Shown one piece after another: positions 51,807-63,232 of a DNA stretch of 64,000 nt. The notes under the pieces are model-generated. The model did not search any database, was not told the DNA's origin, and saw nothing but the letters and a program-made list of their open reading frames with translations. Position 1 is the stretch's first letter. Every line of letters begins with the position of its first letter. Source of the DNA: Aphanomyces cochlioides (taxonomy: Eukaryota; Oomycota; Saprolegniomycetes; Saprolegniales; Verrucalvaceae); NCBI GenBank assembly GCA_019828595.1, contig JAHQRK010000010.1, forward strand, positions 434,001 through 498,000, in the 5' to 3' direction. The position numbers were made by a program, and so were the translations under genes.

Positions 51807-53268
51807 TCATACCAGAACTTCGGCGATAATATCGCCAAAAACATCTTCGGAACATTGGAGGGAGTCTTCGTTCGACTGCATGATGGAATCAATAACTTCT
51901 GAAGCTCCCTCAACAGGTAAATCCTCATCATAGTCATCACAGCTGCACTCCTCTAGAATGAAATCACACTCCCTGAAGCCCTTCACGATCGTCTCGGCTG
52001 TTAGGGAGTCCCAGGACTCGTTTGCCCATTCGACCATCGACTTGCGGCTCGGCGCAACGAGTTTGAACGACCCGCCTTCATGGTGAGCAAGTGCTTTCAA
52101 AAGGTGTCTAATCCAAATAGACCTCATTCCACGCTTCAAGGGCTTCATCCAGCTCACGTCTGCTGGCTGACAGATCCAGGTGAACCCGGCTAGCACACGC
52201 TCAAGACGAACTCTCACCCTCTTGGCATAGGCAAGAACATCAACAGTAAAGTGAGCGCTGAGGTTGTCCCAAATGAGAACACCTCATCAACCCCCCTGCC
52301 CTCGCGATGTCCAAAATGGTAACGTAAAAACTCCAGTGACAGGTGAGAATTCCACCATCCCTTAGGATTTCCAAAGATTTGAGAATCCGTTGTCGACGAG
52401 ACTCTTTCTACACACGAACGCCAAAGCCGTGTCTCTGAGTAAGATTGGCTTGAACAGTCTCCTTGACCGTGGACTTAGTCGATTTGAAGACCAAGAAAAG
52501 TAGGCACTTCTGGCCAGTCCAGTCAGCCATGACCATTGCCGAGAGCCTGTCCTTCTCACTTCCAGAAGACTTCAACCACACTGTTTTGGCTCCTTTGGCG
52601 TCAATTGTCGTCTTTGGCAAGTACTCAAAGTTGATCGCTGTCTAATCAGCATTGTCGACATTGAAAAATTTGTGCGTGGCAATCAAGTTGCGGATCTTTG
52701 CACCGAAGGCTGCTCTGACTTCCTCGCCATTTTCTTGGTTCGCTTGACCAGAACGTGTTTTTCTGTGGGTGGCTAAGTCGTGGCGTTTTTTAAACGATTT
52801 GCGCCATGAACGACTAGCTGAGAATTCGACGATACGGTGGGTCTGTGCGATTTCCATGGCCTTGTTATCCAACAAGGTGTCCGGCACGGGGATTCCACTG
52901 CGACGCAGCATCCAAATCCATTCCACAATCTCATTTTCGACTTGATCATGCAAAACGGTTCCGATGCCAAAGCGCGACGGACGTTTGGAAGCACGTGTAG
53001 AAGGCTGGCTTGCCATTTTTTGTATATAGTTTTCTTGCTTCTTCCAGTTGTATATATTGCTTCGTTCAACTTCACGTCTACTGCGATCGAGTGGGGGATA
53101 GTGCAACGCCAGAGCTTGCTCCAAACCACTTTCATTGAACGTTTTTAATATTTGTAGCTTGTGCTCGTAAGTTCGCGCTATATTCTTGTATTTGTTCTTT
53201 TCACCCTTGTAATGCTTGACTGGTGGTCTTCCTGGCGGAGGCTTCTGTCTTCCCTGGCTTGTCGCCAT
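51807..53268 (-). pseudogene. second Tigger/pogo transposase (outer element), several lesions
   Basis: The minus strand starts MATSQGRQKPPPGRP at 53268. It has EHKLQILKTFNESGLEQAL (first helix-turn-helix), SASRSWRKSFKKRHDLATH (CENP-B-like helix) and KFFNVDNAD, then a TAG. It continues TAINFEYLPK, FLVFKSTKSTVKETVQANL, and after frame losses (52250-52420) RVRLERVLAGFTWICQPADVSWMKPLKRG to the acidic tail. It is a clear relative of the inner transposase but diverged, so the two elements belong to different subfamilies. Confidence 0.9.
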
Positions 53269-53650
53269 TTCTGAAAGTGGCGCGAGAATCACACAGTACT
53301 TGTATAACTTATAATATTAATTGTTAGAGGTATAACATTGCAAGAGAGTCTTGGTTGGCACACATCACAATCCCACGACGGTAAATTGACAAATACTCTA
53401 CGAGGTAATACAGATGGGTCAGGACGTGAAACGCCTTTCGAAACGTTGGAGACGAATGATAGATGACAGGGAACAGCTCCAGTTGAGAGACGATCTCTGA
53501 CCGTGCTGATTTGCGCGGCATTGTTTGCTCTCCCAGTCGCTTCAGTGCCTGTGGCTGACAATCCAAAGTTCTCCTTTCAGTCAGCACAACTTTGATTGGC
53601 TAACGTAATTTGTCAGCCTCAGCCGCTGAAGCGACAGTGAGAACCTCTTA

Positions 53651-54712
53651 TAAATTGTCCTGTATTTTCCGTAGAATTTAATACTAGTATACGCGATTGT
53701 ACACTGAGCTATCCCCCTTTTCAACAATACAATGACAATTGGTAAACCAGTAAACCAAAAAAAAAGTGGTGAAGTGCTCGTGTCATCTGTACATCTGTTG
53801 GTTTCGTGTCCACCAAAAGACTAGGAATTTTTGACTCCGTGGTATGCCATTTAACAGCTGTAAAGAGACTCAATGCAAGATGACAGTACAATATTTGCGA
53901 ATCATGCAAGAGAAGATGCGGATCTCAACAAAGCGGGACTGGACCGAACGGCCAATATCATCGATTACGTCCGTCGAAACGGCGGTGCAGACGACGTGCA
54001 GAAGACTTTGCATTGGTTTTCAAGTTGGAGACATGGAAATTGGCGTTGGTTGCCAAGAGATGAGAGCTGCGATACTCACGCTCGTTGTAGAAAAGCTAGG
54101 AAAGAAAGCTAATTTGATCCAATGGATGGACTCTGGTCGCGGTTTGTCCACCTCGACGTGAATGGACTGGTTCCTCCTTTCATTGCGTCTCCAGGCTCGC
54201 TTGAAATCGAGTGGACACTGAGTTGTTGTGAAAGAAGGCCTCAATGGAGAAATCGATAAGGGTTTGGTCCATTCTGAATCTTGTCGCAAATTCCTCTTCA
54301 ACGACGAGATGGTTCACTTCGAGCAGCGACTTCAAACAATATCCGAGCTTCTCGGGCAAACTAAAACCTTGGCGTCAAGTGAACGATCTCATGATCCAGC
54401 TCGCTATGCATCTCAAGCCACCACTGCAGCAGGTGGTCAATGTTATCACGACACACACCGCATCCACAGGAGCGTCTTTTCCCTGTTCATCCAGAGCATA
54501 ATATTGACACCAAAGACATGGCCCCGAAGTCATGAAACTCACCAAGAACGCGAATAGACTTTGATTCCAGAGACTCCTTACGATCCCGACTGTTGTCGAC
54601 GGACAACGACCCATCGCAGACAATCTCCAATCGACGACAACGTAAAAGAGCTAGTGTGATGAAGAATCGAGCAATTTAGTCGTTATGTGAAAAGCTGACC
54701 AAGGCCTCGAGC
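53651..54712. other. gap with unassigned open frames
   Basis: Plus-strand frames at 53844-54161 and 53873-54112 overlap and a third lies at 54228-54557. None shows a known domain. DVQKTLHWFSSWRHGNWRW is rich in Trp but has no counterpart that I recognise. Composition is more protein-like than the AT-rich gaps, so a decayed gene is possible. Confidence 0.3.
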
Positions 54713-55731
54713 TTAGAAGCCGTCAAGCACGACCTTGCCCACCACACGATGCGACTCCAACATCACATGCGTCTTCTTCAGATTCGCAGCATTGATCACA
54801 CCCAAATGGTCGTTCACCGTCGTGTGAATACGCTTGGCATCCTCCAACTCACTCACGTGGTTCAACAGACGATGTTGCTCCATCATGTCATGGGTCGAGC
54901 AAACATGAGCTCCCACACGAGTGTGACGCTCTTGTAGAAGAACTTGTCGAGGGCCACCTTCTCCACGAGAGGTAGAATACAGCAGATCTTTCCCAACGGT
55001 TTGATAATCGCCTCGTCCGCGTCAAAGTGCGGTTCAAGCTCCGTCTTGTGGGACACCGATGGCGGCCAATTGAGATGGCATGTCTTATGCGTGGTTGACA
55101 ATGTAGTCGGCTTCCAACTGTTTCACCCACGCAGTCGACTCGGGACGCGATGCAGACGCAATCACAGTGACGTCGGTCAACTCTTTGAGAAGTTGGATGC
55201 CGACGGATCCGACACCACCCGCGCCGTTGAGGACGAGAATGGTCTTGTTGGACGGGGTGGATGACTTTTGAGGTACATTGAGATGATGGAAGAGAGCTTC
55301 GTATGCAGTGAGTGTCGTGAGAGGGAGAGCGGCTGCGTTCGTAAAACTCAACGACTTGGGCTTGTGACCCACAATGCGTTCGTCCACGGCATGGTACTCG
55401 GCGTTCGTGCCTTCTCGAACCCACGAACCAGCATAGTACACTTCGTCGCCGACCTTGTGAGACGTCCGAGCCGACAGCGACGACGACTCCCGCGGCATCG
55501 TAGCCGAGGATCTGACGAGTGTTTTGTGTTCGCGAGCATGCGGAAGAAGTCTCGCTTTCCACGGAGCTTGGCATCAATGAGGTTGACCGAGATGGCTTTG
55601 ACTTGGACGAGGATGTCGTGACCCGAGACAGTCGGGACGTCGACGGTGATGTCCAAGAGCGAGTCAGGGTGGTCGATGGGAAGGTTGTCGTTGAATCCGA
55701 CAGCGCGCATGGTGGTAGGGATGGCAGACAT
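54713..55731 (-). pseudogene. ADH pseudogene with at least four lesions
   Basis: It starts MSAIPTTMRAVGFNDNLPI at 55731 and follows the intact ADHs through ILVQVKAISVNLIDAKLRG. The frame then shifts. GYDAAGVVVAVGSDVS is followed by loss of the Leu-Phe codons, KVGDEVYYAGSWVREGTN resumes, and NGAGGVGSVGIQLLKEL is intact. A TAA follows IVNHA near 55085, about ten codons (VDYILVF region) are lost, and KTELEPHFDADEAIIKPLG and the C-terminal VGKVVLDGF remain. Regions between lesions are well conserved, so decay is recent compared with the copy at 7983. Confidence 0.9.
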
Positions 55732-55746
55732 GTTGATGGCGTGGAT

Positions 55747-55763
55747 CCAATTGAAAAATGAGC
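55747..55763 (-). promoter_or_regulatory. Inr/FPR core promoter of the ADH pseudogene
   Basis: The minus strand reads GCTCATTTTTCAATTGG, the best match to the oomycete initiator in the window, 15 bases before the pseudogene's ATG. The copy may still be transcribed. Confidence 0.75.
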
Positions 55764-58564
55764 AAGACGTTGGTAAGTGCTATGACTGAATCACGTCGCA
55801 AGACGAATCAAGTTGTTATCCCTGGATATATCCCTGTGTGATAATGAGAATGTGTTCTGCACTTACTCAGGTCGTTGAGCAACTTGTTAGTGACCCCATG
55901 GCCTCTGGTTGCAACAAGACAAGCCTTTGAATTCGCTCACGATCCTTAATGGAGCAAGATAGCCCCGAGTATCTCGAAACGACTCGAAGCTATCTGAAAT
56001 ACTTCGAAAAGCGAAGTTTCGTTGCTATTTCTCATGCTAAATTTGGCTGGAGAAATAGCAAGCAATCCGACCAGATTTGGCAAATAGCTATGGCATTTGG
56101 CAAACTGAAACCAAGGCACAGGTTTGCCATAACTTGCTTCGATTGCCAAATTTAGCTTTGGCAAGCCAATATAGCAAACTGCACCGGTTGCTCTTATTGT
56201 CAATTCTGGCCAAATTTGCCGGATTCAACCAAGAATCGACGCTGCATTTTCATTGGTCAAAAGAAAATACAGTCTGCTCGACCCCCATCAAATTGTGTAG
56301 AGCCCGTCTGGATGCCACCTATTATTGAGATAATTTGCAATATTTTGATCAATTATTGCATAATTTTAATTATCGCATAATGCACTGTCTGGACGCCAAA
56401 TACTGCATAATTTTATGGCATTAATTTATTTCAAAACAGGCCAAATATGCAATAAATAATATTCTACTCAAAGTAGAATATTTTCCCCAACATCGTGTAA
56501 TACACACAAATTCCCAATGAATATTTTATTTTCGTGGGAATCCAAACAGTCCGAAATTTTAATTACCGTGATATAATAATACGTGGTTTGTATTATTTTG
56601 ACCAAAATACAAAATATCACATAACGAATTTTCACAATATTTTTTATTTGGCATCCAGTTGGGCCCTTAAAAATGAATATTTGGAATGAACAAGTTCATT
56701 ATCGAATTTAAGAGTAACTGGAGCTCAGAGAACCGCACGACCAAAAGCTCTTTGGGCTCATAGTTGTTGGTTCATGGACTAGCGGGGGTTTATCACTGCT
56801 GGAGTACCTGTTTGGATGGTGTAAGTGAAGTTATGTCTTGTCGGTAAACCAGGACTGTATTGCTGTGGGGACAAGTGTCTGACGGGAGTTCGAGCACGTC
56901 TGGTTGATGGTGAGCAGCTGATCTGCTCGTGCTGCTGTGGGTGCATCGCGACAACGAGGTTGTCAATGCTTTCTTTCTTGCTCTCGTCTTCCATGCTCTC
57001 GTCTTCCATGCTCTCTTGCTTCAAATTTTGGGAAACTTCCAAAACAAATACATGAATATTATTTTATAGAGGTCTGGCGATTGGTAGGTCGATTTCAACT
57101 GATCGATTCAATGAATCGATCAAGTAGGACGCACAATAACAGTTAAAACATTCTTAACGTTTTAACATTTTTCACAGATTATTTTGAGCAAGTGTCAGAA
57201 ACCTTTATCCGGAAAATTGTTCAATTATCCAAAATTCCCGGATATTATAGAAATTGAATGAACAAAAACTATGCCAGATATCTTGATGTTGCCAGGAGTG
57301 AAAAACAAACATTCTTGTCCGAGAGTTAAAAATATTTCTAACACGTTATTCACACATTATTAGGGTTAAAACGTTCTTAACAATCCAGCAACACTACCCA
57401 CAACAAAGTTGCGTAGATTCCGCTAAGCTAAGATCGAATCAGACAGTTGGCTTAGAGTGCGTTCGGGTGCAAGTGGTTTTCGCGAAAATTTCATTTCATG
57501 AAATTCGATCTTGTGTGATTTCATGAAAATGTTATATAGGTCATGACTTATATAACATTTTCATGAAATAACAACCAAATATTCACATATTTCTATCTGA
57601 CATTGCAAAAATAAAATGACATCCGAACACCACAGAAAAACACTATTTTCGTAAAATCGTGTTTTTTCGTGAAATCTTGGAAAATTTGTAAAATAATTTG
57701 GCCGCTCTTATTTACTCTTTGCAAAATAGGGCGTTGACTGAACAAATCATTGCTCGTTCGCTTTGAATCTCTCTCGCCTTAACAAGTTTATTTATACACA
57801 TGGGGACATGGTCTAAAGTACATCAGAACCCAGTTCAATCGCATAAATGACATTGTGGTGAATCGGATGATTTTATGGAATCTGTTAAGAGCAATATTAG
57901 GGAGGTTTCGCAAGTCTTCCGCTCCCATTCCCATGACTAAAACCCCCTTAAATAGATAAGTGTATGGGAAACCTCTAAAAATTGAATATTCTCTCCATGG
58001 AATCGGCCATTTCTGTGGACAATTGAGTTTTATCTTAGAGAGTTTTCGAAAACCCAAATTTTTGGATTCGATTTCGCCCAAAAAATTTACCTGAAATTTT
58101 GAATGCAGATTTTTCGACGAAAATTTCAAGTTTTTGTTTCAATCCAAAACTCAAATTTGTCTGTTTTTCGGAAATCCTTTATTTTGGATTCCGGATGTTA
58201 TCACGGGATAATTTGCTCCATTCATTCAACATGAGCGTCAGTCCCATGAGCAACGCCGAGTTCCTTGCTCTAGTGACAAGTGCTCTCGACCGATGTGGCG
58301 GTAATGTTGGTGAGTTCATGTCTTTCATGGAAGTGTTACTTTCCAGTCATGTCATAAGATTGCGCCCTGAACGCCCAATAGTATCCTACAACAATTGTAT
58401 GCATTAATTGTAGCCATGTGGACGATATTGCCACAAAATTAAGTCTGAATGTTGCTAAGAATGTTAAACCTCTATAAAAATAATATTTGTGTTGAGATAT
58501 TGTGGATTCGCTAGAAATTTCCCATAATCAATATTTTGTAAATCATATAGGGGAAAATATACTA
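55764..58564. other. AT-rich non-coding region with MITE-like repeats
   Basis: No gene recognised. At 56300-56666 a 367-bp segment has ends AGCCCGTCTGGATGCCA and TGGCATCCAGTTGGGCCC (inverted, with TTA only on the right). At 57519-57568 TTTCATGAAAATGTTATATA and its perfect complement flank 10 bases, inside a larger palindromic stretch (57463-57633). Short frames at 56825-57146, with Met-Leu-Ser-Ser repeats, are low complexity. Confidence 0.5.
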
Positions 58565-59263
58565 CTCCGTCCGGCTTCAATTGTCCACTTTGGAAAATCG
58601 ACTTGTCCAGGTTAACTTGTCCACTATAGATTTGATTGGATGAAAATCAACTCTGTTTGATCTAATTGATAGATATTTGAGTCCTATTTGTGATGAAAGT
58701 GGTGTGCTCACAGGACGACGGATCGGCGTCAGAGTGAACACGATCATATCACGGGTCGACAGGTCTATCCTCTCGACTCTCTGTCTGAAGCATGAGTACT
58801 TTGCTCAAAACCATCTATTTTGCCTAACTATGCGTTTGAAAACTCTGTAGATTACTCAAAGTCGTGTCGACGTTTGCCTGTGACAACACCTCTTGGTATT
58901 CACAGAGATGCCACATCAAAACTTGGGTCGATGCCGCCACCATGATGCGATGTATACATCATGTACGTGTGTTTGTATGTAGTCTTGCTGATTTCGGCTA
59001 AGACAAGGCTATGCACAAGGCGATCTCAGGCTGAACTGTGTTTGAGGTCGGGGGTGCAGTGGTTATTAATTGCATACATTTATCAAGTCAACTTCTTGAA
59101 CATGGATATCTCATCCAATTCGACATAAATCTTCGAAATTCTTTGCGCAATCCAATCTCCTTTGTAAAGGCAATCATTTAGAACCAATCATAGCTTCATA
59201 AAAAATTTCTCTGATTTTTGCGGACATCCCAAAGTCAAAGTGGACAATTGATGCCGGACGGAG
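58565..59263. mobile_element. Stowaway-like MITE, 699 bp, TSD TA
   Basis: Ends CTCCGTCCGGCTTCAATTGT and, inverted, ACAATTGATGCCGGACGGAG continue with CCACTTT/AAAGTGG. TA flanks both (58563-58564, 59264-59265). The TA target and the CTCC(G/C)TCCG-type terminus resemble Stowaway/mariner MITEs of plants. There is no transposase frame inside. Confidence 0.85.
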
Positions 59264-59838
59264 TAGTATGCTCCAGTAAATCAAATGATTTACAATTTCG
59301 ATAAGCTCATTTTTTATTCTGCATTACTTCGAAGTATTATTCAAAACAGTATGAATATTTGTATGAAATTTAATAAATTTTCTTCGGAGAGACTCGCAGA
59401 GAAAACGCAAATGCTTCGATTTACTGGAAGGAAAGCCAATCAGACTTCAAAGAATTAACAAAAAGCTCCCCAATACCGGGTAATTATCGATTTTGATCTA
59501 AGAACGCAAGCCAAAACCGCATCACACAAAGGCTATGCATCGCATATTGGACAGGTAAAAGAGAATAGTCTTGACCAACAAGACAAATTCCTGCGGCCGA
59601 GCTCTGAGGCTAAAGATGGGACAAAATTAAACTTCTCGACTGTTGAATGTTGTCCCATCTTTAACCTGAGAGTTTGGTCGTCTCCATTAAGTTCCAGAAA
59701 AGTGCCCTGCTTGTGGCGACAACATGAATGATATATTTCTGCTGCTTATGCTTGTCAATTGCATTGCTTTTACGAAACACGTTATCCGTACAATAGATCT
59801 TAAGGGGTTACATTTTCTGTGCGACTCTTCAGAGAAAG
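59264..59838. other. gap without a gene
   Basis: AT-rich. Near 59609-59670 AAAGATGGGACAA and TTGTCCCATCTTTA form a short inverted repeat around GTTGAATG-like sequence. Nothing coding is recognised. Confidence 0.4.
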
Positions 59839-61974
59839 GATGGCGCGCGGTAAACGCAAGCAAGCTGACGATTCCACGACCCGCGCAGAGACGAGCGATG
59901 AAATCATTGCTCTGCGTATTGTGTCAAAAATACGCGCAAGCAATACGCTTGGGCAATTGCTCGTATTCGACAATTCCTGGAGAAGAACCACCCAGCCTGG
60001 ATACAGGATGGTGACATCAAATCGCCCCTTTCCGATGAACTCTGGATAGAAATCTTAATGTTTTCATCAATTAAAAGAAATAGAGCAGGCGAAGAGTGTG
60101 AGCCTCGTCAGTTTAATCAGTACCCAACAATTGGTCGAACCATCAGCGCACTCAAGTTTCTACATGAAGAGCGCCAAGCTGATATTTCAACAGACACAGA
60201 AAAGATGTTGTCAGGTAAAAACGAGTCATTAATGTTGGATTTACTAATTCACATGAAAGATTTTGGAAAGGGATATCGTAGGAAAATTGCTCGTCTTAAA
60301 TTGAGTGGAGAAATGAGTATACAGGAAGGAAAAGCACCCTTGTCCATCGCAGGTGCGTTGTTTGCTATTCAATTCAGTTCACAAAACTATATAGGTTATA
60401 ACTCCTTGCTTTGCAAGCTCTTGAGGCTTCAAATGATGTTGAGATGAATATGACGTCTCACTCATTTCTTGTTTTATGCAGGAATTTGATGGCGAGAGCT
60501 GTGTCAACTGCGTCCATTTTGATAGATCATGTGACCTGACGTGGTATGTTCAATAGATGGAGAGCAGAGGCTCTACCTTACTGATAATTCAATTTAGGAG
60601 ATGCATTAGTTGTCGACTACGCTCTGATGAAAAATGATCAAGCTGGCGAGATTTCCCAAGCTAGACATATGTCCAACATGCCCTGCGATATGCCCCATTC
60701 TAAGGTAGATAGTCAAAGAATTCATATTCATTTAGTTTAGCTATACTACTATTCTCGCGTTCTCCTCAGATTTGCCGAGGTCCTGCCCTATTGCTTGGTC
60801 CAAATGCCCTCTCGTTTTCAAAAATGGTTGGGCAACACATGCCTGCTGTTTAAGGACGATATACTGGCGCTTGGATTGGAAATTTGCTCAATTGGAAGTC
60901 ATTCACTGCGAAAGGGGTCAGCATCCGAAGTCTCCAGCAATCCTGGAGCACCAGCGGCTCTCTCAGTTTGGCAGAGGGCTGGTTGGAGTCCTGGCAATAT
61001 AGCAAATAGATATCTGTTTGAGCTTCCAGGGGGAGACCAGTTCGTCGGCCGTGCTGCTTCAGGTAGATTGAGTTTAGTGTTATATAGTATGTTGTGATTA
61101 AGTAGGACTCGATATCAACGATGTCAACTTTGCGTCATTACCACCTCATTTTCATGGAATTAAACTCTCGTTGTCTCAATGGGATTCAATTTTACCAGGC
61201 TACTCTCGAGTTTATCCAAACACATTCCGCTGCGCAGTTCCTTACTAGTATTTTCTTGCATCATTGGTTTATCACCAAGATTGGCTTAAAGCAACGCTTC
61301 ATTGCAATCATCCCATTTTCTATTCGTTCGTATGGACAAGTGGCTTTTTGCAATCGCTGTCTTCCGATGTACTTTGTGGCACCGTCAGAAATCCTATTTC
61401 GAACTTGGTTGCAACAGGAGTACCTCCAAGCGTCCCGTTGTCGTATGAAATTGAACGATTAAACTCGTGTGTACAGCAGCTGGAGTCAAAATTGTTGACA
61501 ATTTACAAAAGAACACGAAGTCTATCAGTGATGCAATTCGTCAGCAGTTGCATGAAGTTGAACGAGCACCTGTGTCTAAAGCAGCGTTGAACGAGACGAT
61601 GATTCAATTTACTTCCCGAATTATTGATCACATGAATGGCCTGACTAGACTGGGAAGCTCTAATATTGGTGGAATTTCTGGTTGAACTTCCACCAAAAAC
61701 TTCAGCTGAACTTCCTCCTCAGGGTTGGACTCAAATTTCATTTGGCGTTGTCAAGCTGACGCGCGTCGTGAATGCCATAATCTCTTTTTCAAAAACGTCA
61801 GACAGCTCTATTGTGTCAATGCCTGTACCTGAGCGGATTCAACTATTTGAAAAAGCGTTTGCTGGGCTCGGTAAACACTTGATCGACCCAAACGACGAGA
61901 AGACAATGTCAATACTGACGGGCTTGACGTATCATACAGTCTATGATATGATTAACAAGAGTAAATCCAAATAA
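59839..61974 (+). pseudogene. Crypton tyrosine recombinase, multi-intron, several lesions
   Basis: An ATG at 59839 (MARGKRKQADD) leads, after a one-base shift, to TRKQYAWAIARIRQFLEKNHP and PLSDELWIEIL, then TISALKFLHEERQADIS. Introns fit at 60353-60394, 60544-60597, 60715-60769 and 61063-61105 (42, 54, 55 and 43 nt). Core blocks are SHSFLVLCRNLMARA, GDALVVDYALMKNDQAGE, IGSHSLRKGSASEV (H-x-x-R) and AGWSPGNIANRYLF (Tyr), then GGDQFVGRAASG and the C-terminal NFASLPPHFHG, VYHQDWLKATLHCNHPIFYS. Lesions: a frameshift near 59930, one near 60415, TGA where Trp is expected at about 60537, TAG near 61247, and further shifts to the end. It has no GCR1_C domain, so it differs from the 45.8-kb Crypton. 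Confidence 0.8.
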
Positions 61975-63232
61975 CATGTATGTTTACCTTGTTTGTCTTC
62001 GTGTGCATGCCTTCTGTGCTTTGCTTCTCGTGCACTTGCTCTGAATCCCATGCAGCATGGTCGTCAACTCCAAAAAAGAAAAGCAAAATGCAATCCCTTG
62101 AAGAAATGATTATGGGTTTAAAGATTAATTTAAAGAGGTCTGTTTAAGCATACTTTAACTCAATGTCTCGTTTCTGTTTCGTAAAGGAGTGAATATAAGG
62201 AAATCGAGAATTTTCGGAAAGCCTTTGACTTTCATTTTCACCAACGGTTTTGACCTCCAATCTGGACAGGTCCAAGTTCCCGAAATTCAACTTTCGAACT
62301 GTTGTAACATTGACCTTCAGCTTCCGGATAAATGTAATAGAATCCCCAACCCGCCAGAATCATAATGGAGAGCATTGCAAGAGATTTCGACAATTTTCTT
62401 TACGTCGTCACGATTCCAATGACAGCGCCAAGTCAATCGAGCACTTATTGTCAATTTACTCTCCGTCATGACGTTGAACTAACTTGGTGCATGAATGCTG
62501 ATCAAGCGCATCCGGTAATTTCTAGCTCAAAACCTCATGGCTCTGGAGCTCAAAATAATTTTTGCTTCAGACAAGGGTGAAATTTCAGCAGCCAATGAAG
62601 TCACGCCATTTCGAAAATGAAAGTGAAAAAGAAAGTATTATATGATAAAAGCCGAGTACAGTGGAATCGAGAATGGTACGCCACATTTTACTTCGAGGGT
62701 TAGGTCCAAAATTCAAAATAACACACTATGATTGGTTGAGTCTCTTCGAACTTCGCGAAAATATCTAGCCAATCATATCATGTAGAAGTGAAATTTTTTT
62801 CAAGACATTTTTTAAAATGCATTTTTAATAGGATATTAAAAAAGAGAGTACTCAACAAGTAGAAAATGACCTGAATCAGAAACTTTACGATCAAATTCAA
62901 TGAGATATGAACTCAAAGAGATCATGTTTTATATTATTGTCTTTATCAATCACAAATATGTTGATTGGAAAAGGGGATAATAGGGGTCAGAATAGTGTAG
63001 GGGACTATGGTAGCAGAAATTGGCGTGGCTGATGAGCTCGTGAGTTCGAATCCCCTTCAAGCAATAATTTTTCCATAAAAATCAATAATTTTCCCGCAAT
63101 CAATATCAATAATTTTTACACAATAAATATATTTTTCGGCTCAAATACAGTGAAGAATCAATTAGCAGACAATCAAAGCCGTTGATGCGTCTACAATGAA
63201 GATGATCATTTAGACATGTATTATTGTGTTAC
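61975..63232. other. non-coding DNA with a tRNA-like segment
   Basis: Short frames at 62250-62580 show no domain. GATTGGTTGAG near 62731 and TAGCCAATCATAT near 62769 are paired CCAAT-type words. 63000-63055 begins GGGGACT and ends GTTCGAATCCCC, with a GTTCGAATC B-box-like word. It lacks proper D and anticodon arms, so it is at best a tRNA-derived relic. Confidence 0.4.

Larger units (their letters stand above)
48669..53647. mobile_element. outer Tigger/pogo-like element, interrupted by a second Tigger
   Basis: The ends GAGGTTCTCACAGAGGCATC and, at the far side, complement GAGGTTCTCACTGTCGCTTC are followed on both sides by AGC(C/G)GCTGAGGCTGA, giving inverted repeats of about 35 bases. TA stands at or near both borders (48667-48668 and 53649-53650). 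It contains the minus-strand DDE_1 transposase at 51807-53268. Subtracting the inner Tigger (49307-51447) leaves about 2.8 kb, a usual size. Confidence 0.75.

Noticed and set aside
53844..54161. Ankyrin-like protein upstream of the ADH pseudogene
   Set aside because: A few residues recall ankyrin repeats, but no repeat periodicity can be shown.
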